Part shown: one piece after another, positions 31,629 through 41,252 of the stretch
Layout: every line of letters begins with the position of its first letter
Position numbering within the stretch: position 1 is the first letter of the stretch
From: an uncultured Lachnospiraceae bacterium
Lineage (GTDB): Bacteria; Bacillota; Clostridia; Lachnospirales; Lachnospiraceae
DNA length: 64,000 nt
NCBI GenBank assembly: GCA_946405625.1
Contig: CAMJHQ010000016.1
Location: 1 to 64,000 of the forward strand
Direction: 5' to 3'
Made by a program: the position numbers and the translations under genes
The notes under the pieces: model-generated
Told to the model about the DNA's origin: nothing
The model's database searches: none
What the model saw: the letters and a program-made list of their open reading frames with translations, nothing else

Positions 31629-32430
31629 GAGATTTTCCAAAATGCCGTTTGAAGGCCTTGGAAAATGTGAAAGGATCGCTGTATCCTACATTTTCAGCGA
31701 GCTGATTTATGCTGAGTGATTCATCTTCCATAAGCTTTACGGCCATCTTCATTCTATATGTTAACAGGTATTCCTGAAGTGAGTAACCGGTAGCTTCTTT
31801 GAAAAGTCTGGTCAGGTAGCTTCGGTTCAGCCCAAGAGAGAGTGCGATGTTGTCAATTTTGATCGGCTCTGCATATTTAAGTCTGATGTAGGAGATTACA
31901 TTTCTGATATAGACAAGAGAATTGTTCTGGACTTTCTCCTCCCTGGCTGCGGAGCTTTCAATCATGTAGTCGCAAAGTTTATATAAGGTTCCGATACAGT
32001 AGTATTGTCTCTTGTAATGCTTGAGGATATCCATAGCCAGTTCCTCGATTTCCTTGGCATGACCGATGGATGTATATACGGGATGATCCGAAGTAAGCCC
32101 GGCTTCTTTCAGAATCTGCGGAATCTTCGGACCGCCGATATGGAACCATACGTATTCCCACGGATCATCCGCGTCAGCCTGATAAAATCCCCTTATACTG
32201 TCGGGTATCAGAAATGCCTGATGCTGGTGAATCTCATATCTGCGGTTATTTATATGCAGATAACCCTTTCCCTTTATTACAAAATGTACTATGATTCGGT
32301 TTTTAACAAAGTGCTCATAGGAATAATTCGGTTCGCACTTATTTCTGCCTACTTCATACAGATAAAAATCATCCGAATCTTCATAGTTTACGAATTTACA
32401 AAAATCACATCCAACGAGTTTTTGTTCCAT
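31594..32430 (-). CDS. AraC-family regulator of the alpha-galactoside locus
   Basis: 278 aa. N-terminal cupin-like sugar-sensing domain (about 20-150, with VHFVIKGKGYLHINN and HQHQAFLIPD) and a C-terminal double HTH (about 185-275; IDNIALSLGLNRSYLTRLFKEATG and INQLAENVGYSDPFTFSKAFKRHFG). This is the MsmR/RafR layout. It is divergent from the GH36 gene, with which it shares a 365-bp intergenic region rich in 13-bp repeats. It probably activates the galactosidase and transporter genes in response to melibiose or raffinose. Confidence 0.88.
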   Translation of the reverse strand: MEQKLVGCDFCKFVNYEDSDDFYLYEVGRNKCEPNYSYEHFVKNRIIVHFVIKGKGYLHINNRRYEIHQHQAFLIPDSIRGFYQADADDPWEYVWFHIGGPKIPQILKEAGLTSDHPVYTSIGHAKEIEELAMDILKHYKRQYYCIGTLYKLCDYMIESSAAREEKVQNNSLVYIRNVISYIRLKYAEPIKIDNIALSLGLNRSYLTRLFKEATGYSLQEYLLTYRMKMAVKLMEDESLSINQLAENVGYSDPFTFSKAFKRHFGKSPSEYRKSPQKH

Positions 32431-32476
32431 ATGATCATCTCCCGTAATACTTGGAAATTAGTTTTGTTACATCCAT

Positions 32477-32617
32477 CAAATCTCGTCATCAAATTCCGCC
32501 ATTAAGTTCTGTTATAAATTCTGTCATCAAATCCTGACATAAAATTCTGTCATCGAATTATGGCATCAGATTATGTTATCGAATCCTGCAATAAATTCCG
32601 TCATCATATCCTGTCAC
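32477..32617. repeat. 13-bp degenerate tandem repeats, about 11 copies
   Basis: Units such as CAAATCCTGACAT, AAATTCTGTCAT and CGAATCCTGCAAT follow each other with a 12-13 bp period in the divergent regulator-galactosidase region. The rest of this region up to 32795 holds a TTGACA at 32696 but no convincing -10 paired with it. Confidence 0.8.
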
Positions 32618-32795
32618 TGTTTTGAGTAATTATACAAGAGTAGTAATAATATACGCAATATGATGTTGTTAAATGACATCCTTTTTGTCACATTTTGACA
32701 TGTTTATATCAAATATCGCCATGTCTCGGCTCTTTCCGTCTGGGGTATATTTATATTACCTTACCAATCATAGTAAAAATGAAAGGCTTTTACGA

Positions 32796-34994
32796 ATGGA
32801 CATTAAATGGCATAGCAAATCAAAACAATATCATTTGTATAACGATAAGATCAGTTATATCATGTGCATCACTCCTTTGGGTGATCTCGGAAATATATAT
32901 TTCGGCAAACGCGTGCATGATAAAGCGGACATGTCTTATGTCGTGAATCGTTTTGGTCTTCCAAATGTGGCTTTGGATCCGGATACGGAATCCTATTCTC
33001 AGGAGCTTAATCGCCAGGAATATCCTTGCTTTGGGGCAACGGATTTCGGTACTCAGGCTTATGAGATTGAGACAGACAACGGATCTAAGGTGAGCAGCTT
33101 CACTTATTTGAAACATCGCATATTTAAGGGAAAGAAGGAAATAAAAGGCCTTCCTGCAACTTATGCGAGCGATGATGAAGCCATGACACTTGAGGTTACT
33201 CTGGAAGACGACCTGACGAAGGTTACGATGATTTTATCTTATACAATCTTTGAAAAATATCCTGTAATTGCAAGACATGTAACATTTTCAAATAAAGGAA
33301 CAGCACAGGTTAAACTGACTCGTGCACTCAGCATGTGCCTTGATCTGGCTGACCAGAAGTATGAATGGATGCAGTTTTCCGGAGCCTGGGCCAGAGAGAG
33401 AATACCTGTGGTAAAGGAACTTTCGGCCGGCAGTGTTTCGATTGAGAGTAAACGCGGAATATCCAGTGCAAATCAGAATCCTTTCGTGATTATCAAACGG
33501 CCTGAAACAAATGATTTTTCCGGCGAAGCGATAGGTATGTCGCTTGTCTACAGCGGCAATTTCATAGCCAAAGGCGAGTGTGATACATTTGGTCGTCTGA
33601 GACTTCTTATGGGAATTCATCCTGACAGATTCACCTGGCCGCTCAAAAAGGGAGAGTCCTTTGATACTCCGGAGGTTGTGATCGCAAGAACCGATGAAGG
33701 CCTGAATGAACTGAGCCAGACTTATCACAAGCTATTCAACAATAATCTTGTAAGAGGCAAATGGAAGAATACACCAAGGCCGATCCTTCTCAACAATTGG
33801 GAGGCGACTTTCATGGATTTCGATGAGGAAAGAATCCTGGAGATTGCCCAAAAAGCCAAAGAAGCAGGCGTTGAACTCTTTGTTCTGGATGACGGATGGT
33901 TTGGCGAGAGAAATGATGATTTTGCGGGACTCGGAGACTGGGTAGAGAATCCGAAGAAGCTTCCCGATGGAATCAGAGGACTCGCCAGGAAGATAAATGC
34001 ACTCGGTATGAAGTTCGGTTTCTGGATAGAGCCGGAGATGGTCAATCCGGACAGTAATCTGTACAGAAGACATCCGGAATGGGCACTTAAGACACCGGGC
34101 AGAAAGTCGTCACTCGGAAGACATCAGATGGTTCTGGATTATTCCAGAAGAGAGGTTGTGGATTACATTTATAAAGCTCTTAAGAAGGTGATGACAAATG
34201 CATCCGTAAGCTATATCAAATGGGACATGAACAGATCCCTGACCGAGGTTTACAGTGCAAAGATTCCGCCGGAAGAGCAGGGCATGGTCTATCACAAATA
34301 TATTATGGGAGTATACAGGCTGTATGAATGGCTGCGTGCGGATTTCCCTGATATTCTTTTTGAATCATGTTCGTCAGGCGGCAATCGTTTTGATGCCGGA
34401 ATGTTATATTATGCGCCGCAGGCCTGGTGCTCGGATAATACGGACGCTATCGATCGCATAAGAATCCAATATGGCACAAGCTACGGTTATCCGATTTCAT
34501 CGATCGGTGCTCATGTATCGGCTGTCCCGAATCAGCAGACAGGACGCAGTACATCGATTGAAACCAGAGCAAATGTAGCTTACTTCGGTACCTTCGGATA
34601 TGAGCTGGATCTGAATCATATAAGCTCTGAGGAATTCGAAGTGGTGAAGAAGCAGATACTCTTTATGAAGAAATATCGTGAGCTGTTCCAGTTCGGTACA
34701 TTTTACAGGCTCAGATCTCCTTTTGAGGAAGATCAGGCTGCTTGGATGGTAGTATCAGAGGACAGAAAGAAAGCAATCTTTGCTCTGTATTGTCTGAGAT
34801 CAAATGTAAATCAGCTTCCGGGATTCCTGAAGCTCGCAGGTTTGCTGCCGGATGAGAAATATATTCTTAAGGGTGAAGAATACTACGGTGACGAACTGAT
34901 GAATATGGGTGTGACACTTGGAAGACTGAATCCGAACGGTATGACTATCGGTCAGGATTTCGTATCCTATGTGGAAGTTCTGGAAGTGAAATAA
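32796..34994 (+). CDS. alpha-galactosidase, glycoside hydrolase family 36
   Basis: 732 aa. N-terminal beta-sandwich, then the TIM barrel: LDDGWFG (about 362), WIEPEMVNPDSNLYR, the catalytic nucleophile Asp in YIKWDMNR (about 477) and the acid/base Asp in WCSDNTDA (about 547). No signal peptide, so it acts in the cytoplasm on imported oligosaccharides (melibiose, raffinose, stachyose). The frame is open from 32673, but ATG 32796, behind AAAGG, gives the typical GH36 start. Next to AraC regulator and sugar ABC importer genes. Confidence 0.93.
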   Translation: MDIKWHSKSKQYHLYNDKISYIMCITPLGDLGNIYFGKRVHDKADMSYVVNRFGLPNVALDPDTESYSQELNRQEYPCFGATDFGTQAYEIETDNGSKVSSFTYLKHRIFKGKKEIKGLPATYASDDEAMTLEVTLEDDLTKVTMILSYTIFEKYPVIARHVTFSNKGTAQVKLTRALSMCLDLADQKYEWMQFSGAWARERIPVVKELSAGSVSIESKRGISSANQNPFVIIKRPETNDFSGEAIGMSLVYSGNFIAKGECDTFGRLRLLMGIHPDRFTWPLKKGESFDTPEVVIARTDEGLNELSQTYHKLFNNNLVRGKWKNTPRPILLNNWEATFMDFDEERILEIAQKAKEAGVELFVLDDGWFGERNDDFAGLGDWVENPKKLPDGIRGLARKINALGMKFGFWIEPEMVNPDSNLYRRHPEWALKTPGRKSSLGRHQMVLDYSRREVVDYIYKALKKVMTNASVSYIKWDMNRSLTEVYSAKIPPEEQGMVYHKYIMGVYRLYEWLRADFPDILFESCSSGGNRFDAGMLYYAPQAWCSDNTDAIDRIRIQYGTSYGYPISSIGAHVSAVPNQQTGRSTSIETRANVAYFGTFGYELDLNHISSEEFEVVKKQILFMKKYRELFQFGTFYRLRSPFEEDQAAWMVVSEDRKKAIFALYCLRSNVNQLPGFLKLAGLLPDEKYILKGEEYYGDELMNMGVTLGRLNPNGMTIGQDFVSYVEVLEVK

Positions 34995-35144
34995 ATCACA
35001 AAATGACATGAATACCGCACCAAAATCCATACCAAAATGACATCAGCAAACTTACAATATGTATGTAGTTGAGATCATGATTGGTATAGGGTGAAACGTG
35101 ATTGATATATTTAACTATGTAATATTTTATGGGGAGAAAATCTT

Positions 35145-36509
35145 ATGAAGAGAAAGAAGATAACATCTTTACTTTTAGGTGCTGTAATGGCTATGAATCT
35201 TGTAGCATGCGGCGGAGGTACAGCTGAGACGACTACTGCAGCTGCAACAGAAGAAACGGTTACCAAGACTGAAGCACAGTCTGAGACACCTACGACAGAG
35301 GCAGATACAGAACCGGAGAATATCGGCAGCAGTGTTGAAGGACAGCTGTCCATTACAATCTGGGATGAAGGACAGAGACCCGGACTCCAGCAGATCGTGG
35401 ATGAATGGAGTGCAGAGTCCGGTGTTCAGGCTACAATTCAGGTTGTTGACTGGAATGATTACTGGACACTCCTTGAAGCAGGGGCTACAGGTGGTGAGCT
35501 TCCTGACGTATTCTGGATGCATTCAAATGTAGCCCAGAAATATATGGAAAATGATCAGCTTCTTGACCTTACAGATCTGATCGCTTCAAGTGATAAGATT
35601 GATCTGGCAAATTATTATGAGGGTATCGTAAATCTCTATCAGTCAGACGGAAGACAGTATGCCGTACCTAAGGATATAGATACTATCGCACTTTGGTATA
35701 ACAAGACAATCTTTGATGAGATGGGCGTTGCTTATCCTGATGAAACATGGACATGGGATGATTTCCGTGAAGCAGCAAAGAAGCTTACAAATGATGATCA
35801 TTGGGGCTTTGCTCTTGCACCTGGAAACAACCAGGAAGGTTACTACAATACTATCTATTCAATGGGTGGATATGTAATCAGTGATGATAAGAAGAAGTCG
35901 GGTATGGATGATCCGAATTCCATCAAGGCTGTACAGCTTTTTACAGATATGATAGCTGAAGGTTCATGCCCTGATCTTGCAACAGTTTCAGAGACTGCAC
36001 CTAACGAACTTCTTTGTGCAGGTAAAACAGCAATGTCAATCAACGGTTCATGGATGCTTGCAGGTTATCGTGATAACGAATATGCTGCAGCGAACTGTGA
36101 TGTAGCTGTTCTTCCATATACATCAACACCTGATGACAGAGTATCAATATATAACGGTCTTGGATGGGCTGCAGCAGCAAATACAAAGAATCCTGAAGCA
36201 GCATGGAGCCTTATAGAGTATCTTGGTTCTAAGGAAGCTCAGCTCAAGCAGGCAGAGCTTGGTGTTACAATGTCAGCTTACATCGGAACATCTGATGCAT
36301 GGGTTAAGAGCGTAGATTGCTTCGATCTTAACGGACATATGAAGATGCTTGATGCAAAGCTTGTATTCAGACCTTACTCAAGAGATACAACAATCTGGGA
36401 AGATATGATGATCGAGAAGCTTCAGGATGCATGGACAGGTGAAAGACCGGTTGATGAAGTATGCAAGGAAATTGCAGAAGAAATGAATGAAGCTCTTGCA
36501 GAAGAGTAA
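35145..36509 (+). CDS. sugar ABC transporter substrate-binding lipoprotein
   Basis: 454 aa. Lipoprotein signal with lipobox LVACG (near residue 22), Thr/Glu linker to about 62, then a cluster-D type solute-binding protein (extracellular_1): LSITIWDEGQRPGLQQIV, YAVPKDIDTIALWYNK, MSINGSWMLAGY. Likely ligand: alpha-galactosides, judged from the flanking GH36 genes. A GGGGAG site precedes the start. Highly biased codon use (many CTT, ACA, GCA) suggests strong expression. Confidence 0.9.
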   Translation: MKRKKITSLLLGAVMAMNLVACGGGTAETTTAAATEETVTKTEAQSETPTTEADTEPENIGSSVEGQLSITIWDEGQRPGLQQIVDEWSAESGVQATIQVVDWNDYWTLLEAGATGGELPDVFWMHSNVAQKYMENDQLLDLTDLIASSDKIDLANYYEGIVNLYQSDGRQYAVPKDIDTIALWYNKTIFDEMGVAYPDETWTWDDFREAAKKLTNDDHWGFALAPGNNQEGYYNTIYSMGGYVISDDKKKSGMDDPNSIKAVQLFTDMIAEGSCPDLATVSETAPNELLCAGKTAMSINGSWMLAGYRDNEYAAANCDVAVLPYTSTPDDRVSIYNGLGWAAAANTKNPEAAWSLIEYLGSKEAQLKQAELGVTMSAYIGTSDAWVKSVDCFDLNGHMKMLDAKLVFRPYSRDTTIWEDMMIEKLQDAWTGERPVDEVCKEIAEEMNEALAEE

Positions 36510-36644
36510 GACTAGATTTGATAAAGTATGGTGCTCTTACGTAAGAGTATGACGAGATTTGAAAATGAATGAAAATCTTACGTAAGAGCAAGACAAAGTA
36601 TGAAAATGAATGAAGCTCTTGCAGAAGAGTAATAAACAGATTTG
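36481..36644 (+). repeat. 41-bp tandem repeat (4 copies) starting in the gene's last codons
   Basis: Units begin at 36481, 36522, 36563 and 36604. Unit 1 encodes the final MNEALAEE and stop of the binding protein. Unit 4 repeats its first 29 bp exactly. Units 2 and 3 carry a palindrome (CTCTTACGTAAGAG in unit 2) instead of the Leu-Ala codons. Confidence 0.9.
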
Positions 36645-36675
36645 AAAAGGTATAGTGTTATTAAAGGAGATTCCC

Positions 36676-37563
36676 GTGAAGAGAAAATTTTCACATAGAC
36701 AAAAAAGTGAAAACCTATGGGGGTGGTTATTTATCCTGCCAACGATGCTCGGTCTTATTATTCTGAACATTTATCCGATGATCCAGACAGTTATTCAGAG
36801 CTTTTATAAGACCGGAGATTTCGGTAAGGGTAACGTATTTGTCGGGCTTAAAAACTATCAGAAGGTTTTCGGCGATGGAGAGATATGGCAAGCTTTGTGG
36901 AATACGATCAAGTATGCCATTGTAGAGGTTCCGATATCAGTTGTGCTCGGTCTTTTCCTGGCAGTTCTGCTCAACAAGAAAATGAAGGGCCGCAGCGTTT
37001 TCAGAACTATTTTTTTCCTGCCTATGGTTGTTGCACCCGCAGCAATCGCAATGGTTTGGAAGTGGCTTTATAATTCCAACTTTGGTCTGATCAACAACAT
37101 TTTCCATATCAAAGTTAATTGGATATCCAGTCCGAATATTGCAATCTTTTCAATAGCAGTTATCGGTATATGGTCTGTAATCGGTTATAACATGGTGCTG
37201 TTCCTGGCAGGGCTTCAGAGTGTCCCGAGAGACTTCTATGAAGCTGCTGCTCTGGACGGCGCTACCGGATGGCAGCAGTTGACGAAGATAACCATTCCGC
37301 TGATATCACCTACAATATTCTTTGTTGTAGTTACAAGAGTGATCGGTGCAATGCAGGTATTTGATCTGATATATATGCTTATCGATCTTAACAACCCGGC
37401 ATGGAAGAAGACAGAAACATTGGTATCACTGTTTTATAAATACTCCTTTGAACAGAGTAAGAAGGGTTACGGTGCAGTAGTAGTTGTGCTTCTGCTGGCT
37501 GTGATCATGGTTCTTACAGTTATTCAGTTGAACGGCCAGAAGAAATGGGTTCATTATGAGTAG
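36676..37563 (+). CDS. sugar ABC transporter permease (MsmF-like)
   Basis: 295 aa, six membrane helices, binding-protein-dependent permease of the MalF/UgpA type. The EAA loop reads EAAALDGATGWQQLTKITIPLI (about 192-213), which docks the ATPase. Start: GTG 36676 follows AAAGGAGA by 5 nt; the frame is open from GTG 36655. Pairs with the next permease 13 bp downstream. Confidence 0.9.
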   Translation: MKRKFSHRQKSENLWGWLFILPTMLGLIILNIYPMIQTVIQSFYKTGDFGKGNVFVGLKNYQKVFGDGEIWQALWNTIKYAIVEVPISVVLGLFLAVLLNKKMKGRSVFRTIFFLPMVVAPAAIAMVWKWLYNSNFGLINNIFHIKVNWISSPNIAIFSIAVIGIWSVIGYNMVLFLAGLQSVPRDFYEAAALDGATGWQQLTKITIPLISPTIFFVVVTRVIGAMQVFDLIYMLIDLNNPAWKKTETLVSLFYKYSFEQSKKGYGAVVVVLLLAVIMVLTVIQLNGQKKWVHYE

Positions 37564-37576
37564 AGGGAGATGACTT

Positions 37577-38407
37577 ATGCAATCTAAAAAGAAGACTGAC
37601 AAATTTATAACATATGTTGTCCTTATCATGATGTCTATTCCGATGATAGTACCATTTCTATGGATGTTTCTGACTGCGTTTAAAACTGTAGCTGAAACAA
37701 TGCAGGTTGATCCTTTTGTGCTTATTCCAAAAGAATGGCAGTTTAAAAATTTCGGAAATGTAGTTCAGGCGATGGATTTCGTACTTCTGTACGCAAACAC
37801 ACTTGCAATGATAGCTATTCGTGTAGTACTTGCTATTGTTACATCATCAATCAGCGGATATGCTCTTGCGAGACTGAATTTTAAAGGTAAAAATCTGATG
37901 TTCGGTCTGGTGTTGCTTCAGATGATGATACCTGTACAGATATTTATCATTCCGCAGTACGTTATGGTCAGCAAGCTTCATTGGACAAATTCCATTATGG
38001 GTCTGGTATTTCCGGGTCTGGTTTCGGCATTCGGAACATTCCTGTTCAGACAGGCATTTATGCAGCTGCCTCACGATCTAGAGGAAGCCGCAAGACTTGA
38101 CGGATGTAATATCCCGAAAACATTTTTCTACATCATGGCGCCTCTTACGAAGTCAACAATGGTGGCTTTGGGAATCTTTACAGCAGTATTTGCTTATAAA
38201 GATCTGATGTGGCCTATGATCGTATGTCCTGATAATAAGGCAACTACACTGGCAAGTGCACTTGCAAAAATGAACGGCCAGTATTCACAAAAATATCCCG
38301 AATTGATGATGGCGGCCCTCATTTCCTGTGTTCCGATGATCATCCTATATGTGATTTTCCAAAAGCAGTTTATTGAGGGTATTGCCACATCGGGAAGCAA
38401 ACAATAG
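37577..38407 (+). CDS. sugar ABC transporter permease (MsmG-like)
   Basis: 276 aa, six membrane helices, MalG/UgpE type. EAA loop EEAARLDGCNIPKTFFYIM at about 171-189. GGGAG precedes the ATG. Completes the membrane channel with the preceding gene. No ATPase gene follows; such importers in Firmicutes commonly share one MsmK-type ATPase encoded elsewhere. Confidence 0.9.
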   Translation: MQSKKKTDKFITYVVLIMMSIPMIVPFLWMFLTAFKTVAETMQVDPFVLIPKEWQFKNFGNVVQAMDFVLLYANTLAMIAIRVVLAIVTSSISGYALARLNFKGKNLMFGLVLLQMMIPVQIFIIPQYVMVSKLHWTNSIMGLVFPGLVSAFGTFLFRQAFMQLPHDLEEAARLDGCNIPKTFFYIMAPLTKSTMVALGIFTAVFAYKDLMWPMIVCPDNKATTLASALAKMNGQYSQKYPELMMAALISCVPMIILYVIFQKQFIEGIATSGSKQ

Positions 38408-38468
38408 AGTATTTACCACAGGGATCCTTTGGCGGATTATACCAGAGGGTCCCTATAGTGCATTTTTT

Positions 38469-38690
38469 AGAGAGGTCTGTCTCTATGTGGATTGGTGCCG
38501 GATGCCATTATAATTTATATTTTTTGATAGATTTGTATCTATGGAAATTGATGCCTAAGGGCATTATAGTTTTTACAGATAGGTCAGTATCTATCGAAAT
38601 TGATGCATAAGGGCATTATAGTTTTTACAGAGAGGTCTGTATCTATGGAGATTAATGCCTGAGGGCATTATAGTACATTTTACAGAGAGG
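38469..38690 (+). repeat. tandem repeats (50-58 bp, about 5 copies) before the second GH36 gene
   Basis: Copies of AGAGAGGTCTGTATCTATGG begin at 38469, about 38527, 38577, 38629 and a partial at 38684. Most include a small hairpin (ATGCC-TGA-GGGCAT or variants) followed by TATAG. They fill the 300-bp gap between permease and GH36 gene, where no other gene is seen. The last partial copy runs into the ribosome site. Confidence 0.8.
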
Positions 38691-38708
38691 TATTTGTGAG
38701 GAGAAAGT

Positions 38709-40805
38709 ATGGAAAAGAAGATAAGTAAGGAAGAAAGGCTGATTAGAATACCGATTTCGGATATGGAGGCTGTATATATTATTTCACCCAATGGGCAGGT
38801 TTCGTTTTCGCTGATTCCGTCAGGTGAAGAGAATGTATATTTTGATCTAAAAGGAGCCGATCCGCTTGTGCAGATATCCGTAACCGGAGATGCTACATCA
38901 ATAGGGTTTGCCGCAGGAGAGACAAGACATAACAGCGCCCTTACTATGTCAATGATTTATGAAGATCAGAGAGTAGAGGAAAATGAGGATGGCAAGTTCA
39001 TTACGACAACAGTGCAAAGCCCGGACGGTATAACTGCCGAACATATAGTTGTTTCTCACGCGGGATGCAGAGGGGTCAGAATTTTTACAAAGGTAATTAA
39101 TTCTTCCGACGACGATATAATGATTGAATCAGTTTCATCCGTAAATATATCCGGCATTACACCATATACGGAGGACGAAGGAAGAGGCAGGCTGTTCCTG
39201 CATCGTTTCAGAAGCAGGTGGAGTGAGGAAGGCCGTCATGAAATTAGGTCTATCGAAGATTTGCTTCTTGAACCATCATGGGCGAATTTTGGAGTAAGAT
39301 GTGAAAAGTTTGGAAATGTAGGTTCTATGCCTGTAAGAGGATTCTTCCCATTTGCGGCTTTAGAGGATAGAGAAGAAGGTATATTCTGGGCCGTAACCGC
39401 TGCCTGTTCTTCATCATGGCAGATAGAGGCAGTCAGGATAAATCGTGGTCTCAGTCTGAGTGCCGGACTTGCAGATTATGAATTCGGACATTGGAGAAAG
39501 AATCTTAAAAGTGGTGATACATTTACTACGCCGGAATGTTATGTGACTGCTCTGAAAGGTGACTTTACTGAAGCGTGCGACAGACTTCTTGATGTTCAGA
39601 AATATAAGCTTCTTGAGCATCAGAGGGTTTCGGCTCTTCCTGCAATCTTCAATGAATATTGCACGACCTGGGGTGAACCGGGAGAAGAAGTGATAAGAAG
39701 ACTGCTTTCGGTAATTAATGGTAAGGACTTTGAATATTTTGTTATAGATGCCGGATGGTATGCCGATTCTGTAAAGGGATGGCAGGACAATATGGGTGAA
39801 TGGAATGTGGCTGAGGACCTGTTCCCGAACGGAATCAAGAAGGCAGTCGATATGATACGGGAAGCCGGAATGAAGGCCGGTATATGGTTTGAGCTTGAAG
39901 TTGTAGGAAAAGACTCCGATAAAGTTGATGATACGGCGCATCTTCTTACAAGAGACGGAAAAGTGATCATATCAGGTACCAGAAGATTCTGGGATATGAG
40001 AAGCGAGTGGGTTGATAATTATCTGACCGAAAAGGTCATTGATTTCTTAAGGGATAACGGTTTTTCATATATAAAGATTGATTATAATGATACTATCGGT
40101 ATCGGATGCGACGGAGCAGAGAGCGTCGGTGAAGGCCTCAGATCCTGCATTGAAGCGACTAAAGCTTTTTATCGTAAGATAAGAGACAGCGTACCGGGTA
40201 TTGCAATTGAGGTATGTTCTTCCGGCGGTCACAGACTGGAGCCCGGATTTATGGAGCTTGCGGATTATCTGTCTTTTTCAGATGCTCATGAGGAAAAGGA
40301 GATTCCGGTTATTGCTGCAGATCTTCAAAACCTTGTTTTGGCACAGAAGAGTCAGATCTGGGCAGTCCTAAGAAAAGAGGATGAACCTAAACGGATAGCG
40401 TACTCCGTATGTGCTGCTATGTATGGAGTTTTATGCATTTCCGGTGATGTATTTGATCTGAGCATAGATCAGTGGGAACTCGCCAGAAGAGGAATTGATT
40501 TCTATAAAAAAGCATCACCGGTGATTGTAAGCGGTGTCACCGAACGATTCGGACCGTTTCAGAATTCAAACAGGAATCTGCAGGGCTATCAGGCAGGTGT
40601 TCGCCGTACTAAAGACGGGAAGATGCTTGTCATTATCCATTCTTTTAATCATGAAGGAAGGCAGGAGATATCCATACCTATCGGAGATACAGCGGAAATC
40701 AAAGATATTTACGAACAAGGAGATCATTCTATAAGTATTGAAGCTGGATTTCTTAAACTTACTTTCGAAGAAAGCTTTGATGCCGCAGCTGTTTTACTCG
40801 GATAG
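38709..40805 (+). CDS. second GH36 alpha-galactosidase-like glycosidase
   Basis: 698 aa. Same fold as the enzyme at 32796 but clearly different in sequence. FVIDAGWYAD and WFELEVVGKDSD replace the LDDGWFG and EPEMVNPDS blocks, the nucleophile is Asp in YIKIDYND (about 458) and the acid/base Asp is in SFSDAHEE (about 523). No signal peptide. It may prefer a different linkage, chain length or aglycone from the first enzyme. GAGGAG lies before the ATG. Confidence 0.88.
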   Translation: MEKKISKEERLIRIPISDMEAVYIISPNGQVSFSLIPSGEENVYFDLKGADPLVQISVTGDATSIGFAAGETRHNSALTMSMIYEDQRVEENEDGKFITTTVQSPDGITAEHIVVSHAGCRGVRIFTKVINSSDDDIMIESVSSVNISGITPYTEDEGRGRLFLHRFRSRWSEEGRHEIRSIEDLLLEPSWANFGVRCEKFGNVGSMPVRGFFPFAALEDREEGIFWAVTAACSSSWQIEAVRINRGLSLSAGLADYEFGHWRKNLKSGDTFTTPECYVTALKGDFTEACDRLLDVQKYKLLEHQRVSALPAIFNEYCTTWGEPGEEVIRRLLSVINGKDFEYFVIDAGWYADSVKGWQDNMGEWNVAEDLFPNGIKKAVDMIREAGMKAGIWFELEVVGKDSDKVDDTAHLLTRDGKVIISGTRRFWDMRSEWVDNYLTEKVIDFLRDNGFSYIKIDYNDTIGIGCDGAESVGEGLRSCIEATKAFYRKIRDSVPGIAIEVCSSGGHRLEPGFMELADYLSFSDAHEEKEIPVIAADLQNLVLAQKSQIWAVLRKEDEPKRIAYSVCAAMYGVLCISGDVFDLSIDQWELARRGIDFYKKASPVIVSGVTERFGPFQNSNRNLQGYQAGVRRTKDGKMLVIIHSFNHEGRQEISIPIGDTAEIKDIYEQGDHSISIEAGFLKLTFEESFDAAAVLLG

Positions 40806-40848
40806 AAAGATATAATGCATATTAGTTATTCTTGAATAGTTAGATGAA

Positions 40849-41199
40849 ATGCTTGCTAAGATTGATGCGGCAACACCATGTCGTTATAATGCTCCTGCAG
40901 TAATTGTTGTTGCATTTGATAAGAATAATGTTTTCACTTATCCGGGTGAAAAGAGAGATTCAGGTGTTGAGGATGCTACAATAGTTGCAACACAGATGAT
41001 ACTGGCGGCATTTAATGAAGGAGTGGATAGCTGTTGGCTGAACTATTTTGATCCTGATAAACTTGCATCAGAACTTGGACTCCCTGAAAATGAGGAAATC
41101 CTGATGGTTATGGATATAGGATATGCTGCAGAAGGAGCCGGCCCGCTTGAGAATCATTTCAAGAGAAAGGATCTTTCAGAGACGGTTACATATATTTAG
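40849..41199 (+). pseudogene. N-terminally truncated nitroreductase-like gene
   Basis: 116 aa covering only the C-terminal two thirds of a nitroreductase-family FMN oxidoreductase (APAVIVVAFDKN, EDATIVATQMILAAFNEGVDSCW, LPENEEILMVMDIGYAAEG). The N-terminal FMN-binding segment of about 55 residues, with its conserved Arg/Ser, is missing, and no remnant is seen in the 43 bp after the upstream gene. No ribosome site at the first ATG. It is probably a decayed fragment. Confidence 0.7.
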
Positions 41200-41252
41200 G
41201 ACACTTATATAAGACAGTTAGCAAAACCTATCTATTCCTATTCGTCAGGATA

